Both the position numbers and the translations under genes were made by a program. From positions 1-14,760 of the forward strand of contig JBNJFP010000051.1 in assembly GCA_051746985.1 (NCBI GenBank): 14,760 nt of DNA. The letters are read 5' to 3'. Positions 7,123-14,760 of the stretch are shown piece after piece (the stretch's first letter is position 1; every line of letters begins with the position of its first letter). Below the pieces are notes generated by a model, which was not told the origin of the DNA, ran no database searches, and saw nothing but the letters and a program-made list of their open reading frames with translations. The stretch comes from Fodinibius sp051746985. GTDB lineage: Bacteria > Bacteroidota > Rhodothermia > Balneolales > Balneolaceae.

Positions 7123-8775
7123 CTACTTCCTGAACTGTACTTCTTTCCACTGTTCAAAATGATGCGTCACTTTTCGTCGCTGATACTTTCCTGTTGAGGT
7201 CACCGGAATCTGATCCCCAAAAACAACCACTTTGGGCGATTTGGAAAACGGCAAGTGTTCTCTACAAAATTCTAAAATCGCATCTTCATTTTCTTCTTCT
7301 CCCTCTTTAAGCTGGACATACGCTCCCACTTCTTCGCCGTACCAGTCATTTTCAAATCCGACGGCAATGCCGGCTTTAACGCCCGGGGCCTTATTGATTA
7401 CCTCATCAATTTCAAGCGGCGCCAAGTTTACCCCACCGCGTATGATCAGTTCTTTGAGCCGACCGGTAATAAAAAAATATGAACGTCCCTCTCCATCCTT
7501 CACATAAAATCCCTCATCTCCACTTCGGAACCAGCCGTTTTTAAACGTCTTTTCATTAGCATCGCGGTTATTATAATATTTCAACATCACATTTACGCCG
7601 CGGATTACAATTTCCCCACGCTCCTCTTCCTCAAGTTCATTGCCATCCTCATCGTGGATCGCCATTTCATTGGCCGGAATAGGCACGCCAATACTCGGAT
7701 AGCCGTAATCAGCAATCCATTTTTTATGCTCCTCTTTATCCAGATCAATGGGAAGAAAACAAGAATAGCAGGTGGTCTCTGAAAGTCCGTATCCGTGGAT
7801 AATGGGGATATCAAAGTGCTCTTCAAACGTTTTGGCCACTTTTACGGTCAGCGGCCCCGCCCCACAGATAGCATGCTGCAGCGATGATGTATCCGGCACA
7901 TTATTATCCGCATAATAATTATTGAGGTACTGCAGCAACGTAGGCACCATGCTTACAATGTGGACTCCCTCTTCTTTAATGATTGGGAAAAATCGGCTGG
8001 TTCTGAATTTTTCATTGAGTACCGTCGATCCACCGGCAAAAAACGGCGTTATAAGTGTCACAACAGTTCCATTTACGTGATGAATAGGCAGCACACACAT
8101 CATGCGCGTTTGTTCGTCGATATTGTGCCAGTCAGCAATACTGCGGGCATCTTCGAGCAGATTACGCTGACTCAGCACTACCCCCTTGGGCGCACCGGTG
8201 GTTCCTGAGGTAAATACAATGAGTGCTTCGGACTCCGCCAGCGATTCTTCGGGCAGCTCCAGCTCCCCTTTTTTAGAAGTAAAATTATCGATTTCTCCTT
8301 CACAGACAATCCACTCTACATTTTTCAAATATTTATACTGCTCCAGAATTTTACGAAAGCGATCCCGGTATTCAGTGCGGACAAAGGCCAGCTCTACCTC
8401 TCCATTTTCAAGGATGTAGGCAATGCGTTCGTCATCCTCACCCAAATTTATGGGCACCACCACCAATCCCAACAACCAGGCAGCAAAGTACTGGACCACC
8501 GTGTGCCAGTGATTGTGGGAAATCGTCGCCACTCTATCGCCGCGGCTTAACCCATGCTTCTGTAAAAACCGGGCGCAGTTTAATACCTGTTGGTGAAATT
8601 CTGTATAGCTAATTTCAGTGCGGTTGTCATCTTCATCAATAAAAGTGAGAAAGTTCTTTTCAAGATCTGAGCGAGTCGCTAACAACTCAGGGATATCTCG
8701 ATACGGTAAGGCCGGGAGTTCTCCTGTTATATTTCGCGCGTGATCAATTTTTTTCTGAAGCTCTTTATAATCCAT
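7123..8775 (-). CDS. Acyl-CoA synthetase, AMP-forming (second paralog)
   Basis: From the ATG at 8775 this is 550 residues, a class I adenylate-forming ligase that makes acyl-CoA from a carboxylic acid, ATP and CoA. Motifs: FTSGTTGAPKG at 188-198, GYGLSETT at 328-335, GWFRSGD at 414-420, the hinge GRLKELIIRGG at 438-448, and the catalytic-lysine segment STGKYQRRK with Lys530. The frame is open upstream to a TTG at 8847, but those 24 residues (Cys- and Gln-rich) do not look like a family N-terminus, so I prefer the ATG. Length and motifs fit the FadD/CaiC-like medium size class, not the FAA1-like class of the 2906-4708 paralog, so the substrates probably differ. The gene appears monocistronic or may run into four-helix copy 3. 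It is divergent from the methyltransferase gene. Confidence 0.9.
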   Translation of the reverse strand: MDYKELQKKIDHARNITGELPALPYRDIPELLATRSDLEKNFLTFIDEDDNRTEISYTEFHQQVLNCARFLQKHGLSRGDRVATISHNHWHTVVQYFAAWLLGLVVVPINLGEDDERIAYILENGEVELAFVRTEYRDRFRKILEQYKYLKNVEWIVCEGEIDNFTSKKGELELPEESLAESEALIVFTSGTTGAPKGVVLSQRNLLEDARSIADWHNIDEQTRMMCVLPIHHVNGTVVTLITPFFAGGSTVLNEKFRTSRFFPIIKEEGVHIVSMVPTLLQYLNNYYADNNVPDTSSLQHAICGAGPLTVKVAKTFEEHFDIPIIHGYGLSETTCYSCFLPIDLDKEEHKKWIADYGYPSIGVPIPANEMAIHDEDGNELEEEERGEIVIRGVNVMLKYYNNRDANEKTFKNGWFRSGDEGFYVKDGEGRSYFFITGRLKELIIRGGVNLAPLEIDEVINKAPGVKAGIAVGFENDWYGEEVGAYVQLKEGEEENEDAILEFCREHLPFSKSPKVVVFGDQIPVTSTGKYQRRKVTHHFEQWKEVQFRK

Positions 8776-8850
8776 GGTAGCTAATTTATTTCCCCGTTGA
8801 TCTGTGCTCAATTTTAGGTTTTGGCAGGCGAAAAGGCAAACGTCCAATAT

Positions 8851-8881
8851 TTTGAACGAACTTCGAGTGCTAATATGTTTT
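8851..8881 (+). promoter_or_regulatory. Candidate Bacteroidota-type promoter for the methyltransferase
   Basis: TTTG at 8851-8854 is followed after 19 bases by TATGTTTT at 8874-8881, which matches the Bacteroidota -7 element TAnnTTTG at 7 of 8 positions. The spacing is in the expected range, and the implied start site would leave a leader of roughly 25 bases before the ATG at 8914. It is a pattern match only. Confidence 0.35.
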
Positions 8882-8913
8882 ATAACTATAATGAAGAATA
8901 AACTTTCCTTGTT

Positions 8914-9717
8914 ATGAAAACGCTAAATAGTTTTTTGGTCTTTATTATAACAGCTGCCAGTTTATATCTTACATTGGATAAACCTGCGCCTACTCTCAAT
9001 AACAACTTTCCAAAATTCCATGCCTTAGACACCGTCACTGTTGATACTTCAAAGGGATGGGAACGTCCCCGTTTTGAGCAGCGACAGGATGAACGCCATG
9101 ACATGGTTGAAGAGGGAATAAAAAATCAAGGGATTACCGATTCCAAGGTTTTGGATGCCATGCGGGAGGTGCCCCGTCACTTTTTTGTGCCCGAAAACTA
9201 CCAGCAATACGCCTATGAAAATCGTCCACTACCCATCGGTCACGACCAAACCATTTCGCAGCCGTTTATTGTGGCATATATGACCAATATGCTTGATCTA
9301 ACCCCCAATGATAAGGTTTTGGAAATCGGCACAGGAAGTGGATACCAGGCAGCCGTATTATCAGAATTAACCCCGCATGTTTACACTATTGAAATTGTAA
9401 AGCCGCTGGGAGATCAAGCCATAAAACGTTTTGAAATACTAAGATACAATACCATCCAGACCAAAATTGGTGATGGATATAAAGGTTGGCCCGAACATAC
9501 CCCTTTTGATGCAATTATTCTCACAGCGGCCCCCGAGGAAATTCCCCAGCCGCTCATTGATCAATTGTCTCCCGGTGGAATATTGGTAGCACCTGTTGGT
9601 AGTGTCAACGCCAATCAGGTATTAACAAAAATTACCAAAAATGACGATGGTACGCTTCTTACAGAAAAAAGGATAGCCGTCCGGTTTGTACCGATGACGG
9701 GCGAATCTCAACAGTAA
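8914..9717 (+). CDS. pcm: Protein-L-isoaspartate O-methyltransferase with N-terminal export signal
   Basis: This 267-residue protein repairs damaged proteins by SAM-dependent methylation of L-isoaspartyl residues. The catalytic domain (about 58-260) is complete: LPIGHDQTISQP at 106-117 is the family substrate-binding loop, VLEIGTGSGYQ at 135-145 is SAM-binding motif I, and Glu160 at the end of the next strand should bind the SAM ribose. Compared with the ~210-residue cytosolic enzyme it has about 50 extra N-terminal residues. Residues 1-20 are a Lys start plus a hydrophobic run (FLVFIITAASLYLTL), i.e. a signal peptide or membrane anchor. There is no lipobox Cys. This suggests a periplasmic or membrane-tethered form, although SAM is cytosolic. 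The stop lies 6 bases from the stop of the convergent DUF4395 gene. No Shine-Dalgarno is visible. Confidence 0.9.
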   Translation: MKTLNSFLVFIITAASLYLTLDKPAPTLNNNFPKFHALDTVTVDTSKGWERPRFEQRQDERHDMVEEGIKNQGITDSKVLDAMREVPRHFFVPENYQQYAYENRPLPIGHDQTISQPFIVAYMTNMLDLTPNDKVLEIGTGSGYQAAVLSELTPHVYTIEIVKPLGDQAIKRFEILRYNTIQTKIGDGYKGWPEHTPFDAIILTAAPEEIPQPLIDQLSPGGILVAPVGSVNANQVLTKITKNDDGTLLTEKRIAVRFVPMTGESQQ

Positions 9718-9723
9718 TTCACA

Positions 9724-10204
9724 TCACCCTACGTTTACTCGTCTTCGCTCCAAGATTCTGTAAATCCATGACCCAAGACAAAAATGTGTTGTGGCTACCA
9801 ATGCTCCGGCTATTGCCAGTAGTAATCCTGAGATATAGCCAGCAATCATCAATTCTGATATAAAAAATAATCCTGTTACAAAACTCCAGAGTGCTGCAAG
9901 AAACATCGCAAAGCGACGCGGTTTAGGATTCGGGGGTAGTTGCGGCGTGTTGGTGAACTTTCGAATACACCTGTTGTAAATACTGTCAAAAAGATGCTGC
10001 CGACTCACAGCTCCCATTCCCCATATAATCGTGAACAACCACAAGAATACGGGGGGATGCTGCTACTGTGCTAAGAAGAATCCATACCGTACTTACGGCT
10101 GGCGTCACACGCAACCAGTTATCAATCTCTTTTATACCTGATTTTGACGTATAGGAAAATCCCTGCATCTCCAACCGTCTATCTTTTGTCAATAAAAGAG
10201 CCAT
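9724..10204 (-). pseudogene. DUF4395 integral membrane protein, split by a +1 frameshift
   Basis: Two overlapping frames together make one DUF4395 protein. The N-terminal part (from ATG 10204) has KSGIKEIDNWLRVTPAVSTV and the first membrane helix. The C-terminal part has VFLWLFTIIWGM, FAMFLAALWSFVTGLFFI and a last helix ending in the family's FCLGSWIY. The join lies in a six-C run (six G on the plus strand, 10051-10056). With five C the frame would be continuous, giving 159 residues, the usual DUF4395 size, and reading ...VAASPVFLWLF. As written, the upstream frame runs on into a non-membrane tail and stops. It follows the TPR lipoprotein by 22 bases and is probably its operon partner. Causes could be a sequencing error, phase-variable slippage or true inactivation. 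DUF4395 function is unknown; roles in lipid or sulfur handling are only guesses in the family. Confidence 0.75.
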
Positions 10205-10226
10205 ACATATATCCAGGAATTAATTG

Positions 10227-11948
10227 TTAACGCATTTCAGAACCTAATACCGCTTTCTCTTCCGCTAAAATGCGCGGAGAGGTCAACTCGAAGTCAGCAT
10301 ATTTCCATGCTTCATCAAACTGACTTTTGACTTTTTGCGCCTCACTTTCACGTCCTTGAGCCAGTAAACTTTGATGCAATCCTAAGAGCGCCCATCCATT
10401 GTTGGGGAACTCTTTAAGATCATCTCGGAAGACCTGTTCGGCCTCAGTCGATTTTTCCGCATCCAGCAAAATCGTACCAAGGTTATGACGTACGGGGAAG
10501 AACCAGTCCGGCGGCTCGTTGTAAAGCAGCTCATCCTCAATAGCAATTGCTTCTTCCAGTAATGCAACAGCTTGATCGTATTCATTATTTTTGGCCGCAA
10601 TTTCGCCCTCCAACACACGCTTAGCAATCTGCATGAGATCATAAGCGTGATTCATAATGATGACCTCTTTCAACGAATCATTTGCGGCAACGGTTTTTAG
10701 CTCATCCAAGTGTTGGCTTGCGTTGTCAACCTGATCGGTAGCCAATAACGCCATTCCCTGAGCATAATGCCAAACGCCGCGAGGATAGAGCAGCTCCTCA
10801 TCGGGTTCGGGAGTAGCCAAGATTTCATCCCATTCTCCAAACCGCACGTTTCCATACATCGGGATGGTCCAAAAATGCTGTAACAGGCCCATCCCCGGCT
10901 CGTGCATCATGGTCGTGTCCACATGCGCAAACGTACTTTTGGCAGCCTCTAAACTCCGTTCTTTGCGTCCTTCCAGGGTGGCCGTAGCCCATAAAAAGTG
11001 ATGGTTGTGCGGCATATATCCCAGTGGATACATTCCCTGCTGATGGCATTGCGCCACATATTCGTTGTCTGATTCGATGGCCCGTTCGTTGGCCTCCGAT
11101 CCTTCGTGGTACATCCCCAAGCGGATGTAGGTGTGGGCCGGCATGTGGACCAAATGCCCTGCTCCGGGTACGGTATTCCCTAATCTCTTGGCACTTTCTA
11201 AGGCCTTTTCGGGATTCGGTGAAGCCTCGGTAGCATGGATGTAGAGATGATTGGCCATCGGGTGATCGGGATCCTGCTCTATAAGGTTTTCCAGCGTAGC
11301 TAAAATTTGGGGCGTCCACGGCTGAGCTTCTCCCGACTTTTTCCAAAAGTCCCAGGGATGCAGATCCATCAAGGCCTCAGCATACAGCGCCTGCGCGTCA
11401 AGATCATCGGGATACTTTCCGGCCACTGTTCCTATAGCCTCGGAATAAGCTTCATCCAACGTTAGGCGATCCTCGGGTGGATTTTTGGCATATCGATTCG
11501 CTAAGGCATCGACATAATCCTGCTCGCGCTGCGTTCCGTTGGGCTTTAACTCCTGCGCTTTCTGCAAAGCTTCCCACGCAACGGGTATAGCCTCCGGCAG
11601 CATAGGCAGATTCAGATTGGGTCCCTGTACCAGTGCCACGCCCCACCAGCCCATTGGGTGATCAGGTTCCAGATCGGTAACCTGACGAAACGAACGCTCG
11701 GCCTCTTTATGGTTAAATCCATAGGTTAAAATGATAGCCTGATCAAAATATTTGGCTGCTAACGTATCCTTCAACGAAACATCAAAGTGATGATCGCCCA
11801 TGCCCTGCAGTAAAGGCGCCCTTTGATTGTTGAGCGATTCATTTGCTTCCACTTTATCCCTACAACCTACCAATAAAGCAAGGCTAAAAATCAACATCCC
11901 CATAGACAGTAATCGGGGTTCTCCCATTATTTTCAACGCTCTAAACAT
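10227..11948 (-). CDS. Tetratricopeptide-repeat lipoprotein
   Basis: From the ATG at 11948 this is 573 residues. The start is fixed by GGAGGGAG at 11951-11958 just upstream; a TTG at 11960 in the same frame would place the Shine-Dalgarno inside the gene. Residues 12-28 are hydrophobic and end in LLVGC, so Cys29 is a lipobox cysteine and the protein should be a lipoprotein facing the periplasm or outer membrane. TPR-like helical pairs are seen around 66-105 (FDQAIILTYGFNHKEAERSFRQ...), 244-295 and in the last ~110 residues (AVALLEEAIAIE...). The centre has His-rich conserved-looking motifs: NHLYIHATEAS at 233-243, HLVHMPAHTYIRLGMY at 265-280 and YMPHNHHFLW at 311-320. These are unusual for a pure scaffold and suggest a metal or ligand site (inference). 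It is divergent from the DUF2059-like gene. No enzymatic function can be assigned. Confidence 0.85.
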   Translation of the reverse strand: MFRALKIMGEPRLLSMGMLIFSLALLVGCRDKVEANESLNNQRAPLLQGMGDHHFDVSLKDTLAAKYFDQAIILTYGFNHKEAERSFRQVTDLEPDHPMGWWGVALVQGPNLNLPMLPEAIPVAWEALQKAQELKPNGTQREQDYVDALANRYAKNPPEDRLTLDEAYSEAIGTVAGKYPDDLDAQALYAEALMDLHPWDFWKKSGEAQPWTPQILATLENLIEQDPDHPMANHLYIHATEASPNPEKALESAKRLGNTVPGAGHLVHMPAHTYIRLGMYHEGSEANERAIESDNEYVAQCHQQGMYPLGYMPHNHHFLWATATLEGRKERSLEAAKSTFAHVDTTMMHEPGMGLLQHFWTIPMYGNVRFGEWDEILATPEPDEELLYPRGVWHYAQGMALLATDQVDNASQHLDELKTVAANDSLKEVIIMNHAYDLMQIAKRVLEGEIAAKNNEYDQAVALLEEAIAIEDELLYNEPPDWFFPVRHNLGTILLDAEKSTEAEQVFRDDLKEFPNNGWALLGLHQSLLAQGRESEAQKVKSQFDEAWKYADFELTSPRILAEEKAVLGSEMR

Positions 11949-12112
11949 AACTCCCTCCAATTTAAACTAACATTTGCGATATCCATTTGTACTACGCAAA
12001 ATCATTTTAGATCCTACATTTTTATGTGGATAACGTTTTTTTCAACTCATAATAATTCGTAGCTTCGTTTATACGTTAACTGATTCCACATGACTTTTAA
12101 TTATTGTCCATA

Positions 12113-12931
12113 ATGCCCACTATTAGATTATTATTTACGGCTTTCGTGCTTATTTATTTACCGTTAACGAGCACAGCTCAAGACGGCTTGTCTCACTCTC
12201 AAGAAGAAAAGATCCAGCAAATATTTGAACAGACCACTATTACCCAGATGGTGGATGAGCTTCCCCATGAATTGAAAAATCAGTTTTCACAAAATCCATT
12301 TGGAATATCGGCCGCCGATAATGAACAACTGATTACCCTATTTGAAGAACACTTTAACGCCGATTCCCTTCACCAGGTAGCACAGAAAAACTTTATCGAA
12401 CAATTTAATCCTGATTATGCCGATTCTGTACTAACCACCTTGCAATCCGATTCACTTAAGCCAGTAATAAAAACCGAACTGGACTTTTATACTGTGCAAG
12501 GCACGCGAAAGCAGATCATTACAAAATACGAGCTCGAAAAGGAGGAACCGTCTCAAGACCGCATTACCCTCGTCAAAAATGTGATGGAGCAACGGTCAGC
12601 CAAGGATTCAGAAATTGAAGCGCAAACTATTCTATTCCGTTCTTTTGTGATTGGCACCGATATTATCAGCAGTGAACTGGCCTTAGGTGAACAGCAGGTT
12701 GAAGCTATCATCGAAAATTTTACTAACCGCATGCAGATGCAGCTGGAAGATGAATTGATCAACAATTATTTGGTTATGTATCACGGTTTGGATGACGATC
12801 AGCTTGAAAAATATGCCGATTTTTATGCCACGGAAGGCGGTCAGGAGTTTAAAGAATCCGCAAATAAAGCGCTTCAATCGGCTTTAGAAGAGGGCGCTGA
12901 CCGGTTTTTAAACTCAGCAGAATCACTCTAA
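12113..12931 (+). CDS. Exported DUF2059-like protein
   Basis: From the ATG at 12113 the product is 272 residues; an in-frame TTG at 12104 would add three. Residues 1-22 are a classical signal peptide ending in STA before Gln23, so the mature protein is probably periplasmic. The C-terminal part resembles DUF2059: NYLVMYHGLDDDQLEKYADF followed by YATEGGQEFKES near 218-249, a helical segment with the DFY...GG turn. An earlier segment, near 111-135 (LQSDSLKPVIKTELDFYTVQGT), looks like a second, degenerate copy of the same motif. The rest is acidic, helical and lacks Cys. DUF2059 proteins have no established biochemical role. The S8 protease starts 45 bases downstream on the same strand with no terminator between, so the two are likely co-transcribed. 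Confidence 0.78.
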   Translation: MPTIRLLFTAFVLIYLPLTSTAQDGLSHSQEEKIQQIFEQTTITQMVDELPHELKNQFSQNPFGISAADNEQLITLFEEHFNADSLHQVAQKNFIEQFNPDYADSVLTTLQSDSLKPVIKTELDFYTVQGTRKQIITKYELEKEEPSQDRITLVKNVMEQRSAKDSEIEAQTILFRSFVIGTDIISSELALGEQQVEAIIENFTNRMQMQLEDELINNYLVMYHGLDDDQLEKYADFYATEGGQEFKESANKALQSALEEGADRFLNSAESL

Positions 12932-12976
12932 CATTACTATTGAAATTATCCGCAAACTTATAGCAATACCAATTTT

Positions 12977-14656
12977 ATGAAAAAGCGTTTTATACCGTTA
13001 CTTATTTTACTCGTTTCGTTTTATGGTTGTTCTACCACCCAGCTGACTACTTCGGATGAAACCAGGGCTGGGGAATATGAGCAGACCGAAGCACCCGATT
13101 CGGTTGATTTTGATACCATGCTGGATCCACCCGAAGGCTGGCATCACTGGGATGAAGAAGTCACTAAATTTCGGGGCACCAGCAGTGAGAAAGCGTATTT
13201 TGAGTTACTTGCTGATAAATCCCCACAGAAAAAAGTGGTAGTTGCTGTTATTGACGGGGGCGTAGATGCCGACCATGAGGATCTCGATGATGTGATGTGG
13301 ACCAACGAAGATGAAGTCCCTGACAATGGAAAAGATGATGATGGCAACGGTTATGTGGATGATGTGCACGGCTGGAATTTCATCGGTGGAGAGGATGGTG
13401 AAAACGTAAATCACGACACTTTTGAACTGACCCGCCTCTATGTACAACTGAGTGAAACCTTCGACGAAGCTGATTCCTCATCTTTAAAAGATGATCAAGA
13501 AGATGAGTACGAAGAGTACCAGGAAATTAAATCGGCCTATGAAAATAAAATAAATGAGCTCAGCCAACAGTATCAAAACATACAGGGATTAGAGCAAAGC
13601 AAGAATCAAGCTGAGCAGATTTTAAATGAGCACTTTGCAGATTCCTCCTATTCGTACGAGGATATACAAGAACTGCAGCCTACCAGCCAAGAACTCAATT
13701 TCGCTAAGAATGTGATGAGCTATGTGATGGAAAATGATATCGATTCCACACTTATCGCTGATCAGAAGAAACAGATCTATGAATTTGCCAAATACGGCTA
13801 CAACCCTGATTTCAGTCCTCGTAATATTGTCGGCGATGATTATGAAGATAGCTCCGAACGCCACTATGGTAACAATGATGTTGCGGGACCTGATCCTTCG
13901 CACGGCACGCACGTAGCCGGAATTATTGCCGCCGAACGAAACAATGATCTTGGCGTCGATGGTATTGCTTCCGGTGTACAAATCATGGCCATTCGCGCCG
14001 TGCCCAATGGCGACGAACGCGATAAAGATATAGCCAATGCCATCCGCTATGCCGTGGATAACGGTGCTGATGTTATAAACATGAGCTTTGGAAAGAGCTA
14101 TTCACCCAACAAAGAAGTGGTGGATGAAGCGGTAAAATATGCCGATGAAAATAATGTACTCATGGTCCACGGAGCTGGCAACAGTGCTGAAAATACCGAT
14201 GAGAAGCCCAGCTATCCCACCGACAAATTTGACAATGGGGAATATGCCAACCTCTGGCTCACTGTTGGTGCAACCGGCTGGAAACCGAATGAAGAATTTG
14301 TGGCTCAATTCAGCAATTACGGGGATGAAACGGTGGACCTTTTCGCCCCCGGTGTGGATATTTACTCTACCATGCCCGATAACGAATACAAATTCCAGGA
14401 AGGTACCAGCATGGCATCACCCGTTGTAGCAGGAGCCGCAGCCTTGATAATGGCTTATTATCCGGATCTTACGGCACAGGAAGTCCGCCAGATAATTCTT
14501 GATAGCACTACTAAATATGCCGACCAAGAAGTATTGCTACCGAACGAAGGTAATCCAGAGGAATCAGAAACCGTACTCTTTTCTGAGCTCTCTGTTTCTG
14601 ACGGGGTCGTAAATGTTTATAAAGCTTTACAAGCCGCCGAGGAAATGAACAATTAG
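12977..14656 (+). CDS. Subtilisin-like S8 serine protease, exported lipoprotein
   Basis: This 559-residue protein is a subtilase. The catalytic triad is Asp93 (VVAVIDGGVDADH), His309 (SHGTHVAGIIAA) and Ser478 (GTSMASPVVAGAAAL), with oxyanion-hole Asn402 (HGAGNS). Residues 1-17 are a signal sequence, and Cys18 in FYGC fits a somewhat atypical lipobox, so membrane anchoring is likely. After the Asp motif comes an Asp/Gly-rich block, DDDGNGYVDDVHGWNF near 120-135, as in many Bacteroidota-group S8 proteases and possibly calcium-binding. Residues ~145-300 are an acidic, Gln-rich, probably coiled-coil insertion between Asp and His, which puts over 210 residues between these two catalytic residues. 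There is no separate C-terminal secretion domain. It probably shares a transcript with the DUF2059-like gene and ends just before a strong terminator. Confidence 0.93.
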   Translation: MKKRFIPLLILLVSFYGCSTTQLTTSDETRAGEYEQTEAPDSVDFDTMLDPPEGWHHWDEEVTKFRGTSSEKAYFELLADKSPQKKVVVAVIDGGVDADHEDLDDVMWTNEDEVPDNGKDDDGNGYVDDVHGWNFIGGEDGENVNHDTFELTRLYVQLSETFDEADSSSLKDDQEDEYEEYQEIKSAYENKINELSQQYQNIQGLEQSKNQAEQILNEHFADSSYSYEDIQELQPTSQELNFAKNVMSYVMENDIDSTLIADQKKQIYEFAKYGYNPDFSPRNIVGDDYEDSSERHYGNNDVAGPDPSHGTHVAGIIAAERNNDLGVDGIASGVQIMAIRAVPNGDERDKDIANAIRYAVDNGADVINMSFGKSYSPNKEVVDEAVKYADENNVLMVHGAGNSAENTDEKPSYPTDKFDNGEYANLWLTVGATGWKPNEEFVAQFSNYGDETVDLFAPGVDIYSTMPDNEYKFQEGTSMASPVVAGAAALIMAYYPDLTAQEVRQIILDSTTKYADQEVLLPNEGNPEESETVLFSELSVSDGVVNVYKALQAAEEMNN

Positions 14657-14661
14657 AAACC

Positions 14662-14705
14662 AAACCTTGTCAGGATTAAAATGCCGACAAGGTTTATTGT
14701 TTTTG
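14662..14705 (+). terminator. Intrinsic terminator after the S8 protease
   Basis: AAACCTTGTC at 14662-14671 and GACAAGGTTT at 14686-14695 form a perfect 10-bp stem around a 14-base loop, followed by ATTGTTTTTG. It starts five bases after the protease stop codon. The opposite strand lacks a comparable T-run, so it should work mainly for the plus-strand unit. The stop codon of the convergent partial gene lies in the stem. Confidence 0.85.
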
Positions 14706-14760
14706 CCCGGTCACAATCACAAACTCACCCGGAATATCGTAGCCAGTCTCATCACGATAG
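14694..14760 (-). CDS. C-terminal end of a convergent gene (truncated by window edge)
   Basis: On the minus strand an open frame runs in from the window edge and ends at TAA (14694-14696), giving YRDETGYDIPGEFVIVTGQ followed by KQ. The composition is protein-like and the stop sits inside the shared terminator stem, as expected for a convergent neighbour. A C-terminal strand of the form PGEFVIVTG followed by basic residues is reminiscent of SAM-dependent methyltransferases, but 21 residues are too few to assign a family. Confidence 0.55.
   Translation of the reverse strand, partial: YRDETGYDIPGEFVIVTGQKQ

Noticed and set aside
7100..7125. Heptad-like ctactca/actactt remnants at the right of four-helix copy 3
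   Set aside because: The 7-base register is not maintained and no inverted partner is visible on the left, so it cannot be separated from chance.
8776..8847. TTG start extending the second acyl-CoA synthetase by 24 residues
   Set aside because: The extra segment does not resemble a family N-terminus, and a normal ATG is available where similarity begins.
10825..11346. A 173-residue open frame inside the TPR gene, same strand, different frame
   Set aside because: The TPR frame has signal peptide, lipobox, Shine-Dalgarno and repeats across the whole region. The alternative frame is low-complexity in Arg/Gly/Ser and overlaps it fully.

Overview
The window looks like chromosomal DNA from a moderately AT-rich, Gram-negative heterotroph of the Bacteroidota/Rhodothermota/Balneolota assemblage. 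The clues are a FadN-type beta-oxidation protein, an exported S8 protease with the Asp/Gly-rich block seen in that group, DUF4395 and DUF2059 proteins, S23-type four-helix-bundle genes, and mostly weak Shine-Dalgarno sequences. Balneolota is my best guess. It is an inference from protein style; no rRNA is present to confirm it. I see no tRNA, rRNA, CRISPR array, transposase, integrase or phage gene.

Layout, left to right. (1) 15-368 (-): a small four-helix-bundle (S23/23S-IVP family) gene bounded by heptad repeats. (2) 465-4708 (-): a two-gene fatty-acid unit, with a long-chain acyl-CoA synthetase upstream and a bifunctional 3-hydroxyacyl-CoA dehydrogenase/enoyl-CoA hydratase (FadN type) downstream. 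(3) 4851-5279 (+): a hotdog thioesterase closely resembling E. coli YdiI/MenI, divergent from the fatty-acid unit. (4) 5278-5803: a second four-helix-bundle gene enclosed by a 25-bp inverted repeat made of 7-bp units. (5) 5809-6525 (-): an unrecognised 238-residue protein. (6) 6677-7039 (-): a third, more divergent four-helix-bundle gene. (7) 7123-8775 (-): a second acyl-CoA synthetase. (8) 8914-9717 (+): an isoaspartate methyltransferase with an export signal. (9) 9724-10204 (-): a DUF4395 membrane protein broken by one extra base in a six-C run. (10) 10227-11948 (-): a TPR lipoprotein with conserved His-rich motifs. (11) 12113-14656 (+): an exported DUF2059-like protein followed by a subtilisin-like S8 protease, ending at a clear stem-loop terminator. 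(12) 14694-14760 (-): the last residues of a convergent gene cut by the window edge.

Functionally the left half handles acyl-CoA metabolism: fatty-acid activation, two steps of beta-oxidation, and a thioesterase probably used in menaquinone synthesis. The right half carries envelope proteins (protein repair, TPR lipoprotein, DUF2059, protease). The most unusual feature is the three dispersed paralogous four-helix-bundle genes. Two of them share the same architecture: heptad repeats in inverted orientation at both ends, element ends lying on the stop codons of neighbouring genes, and a common 14-bp upstream motif. This resembles the 23S rRNA intervening-sequence layout, but here it sits between protein-coding genes.
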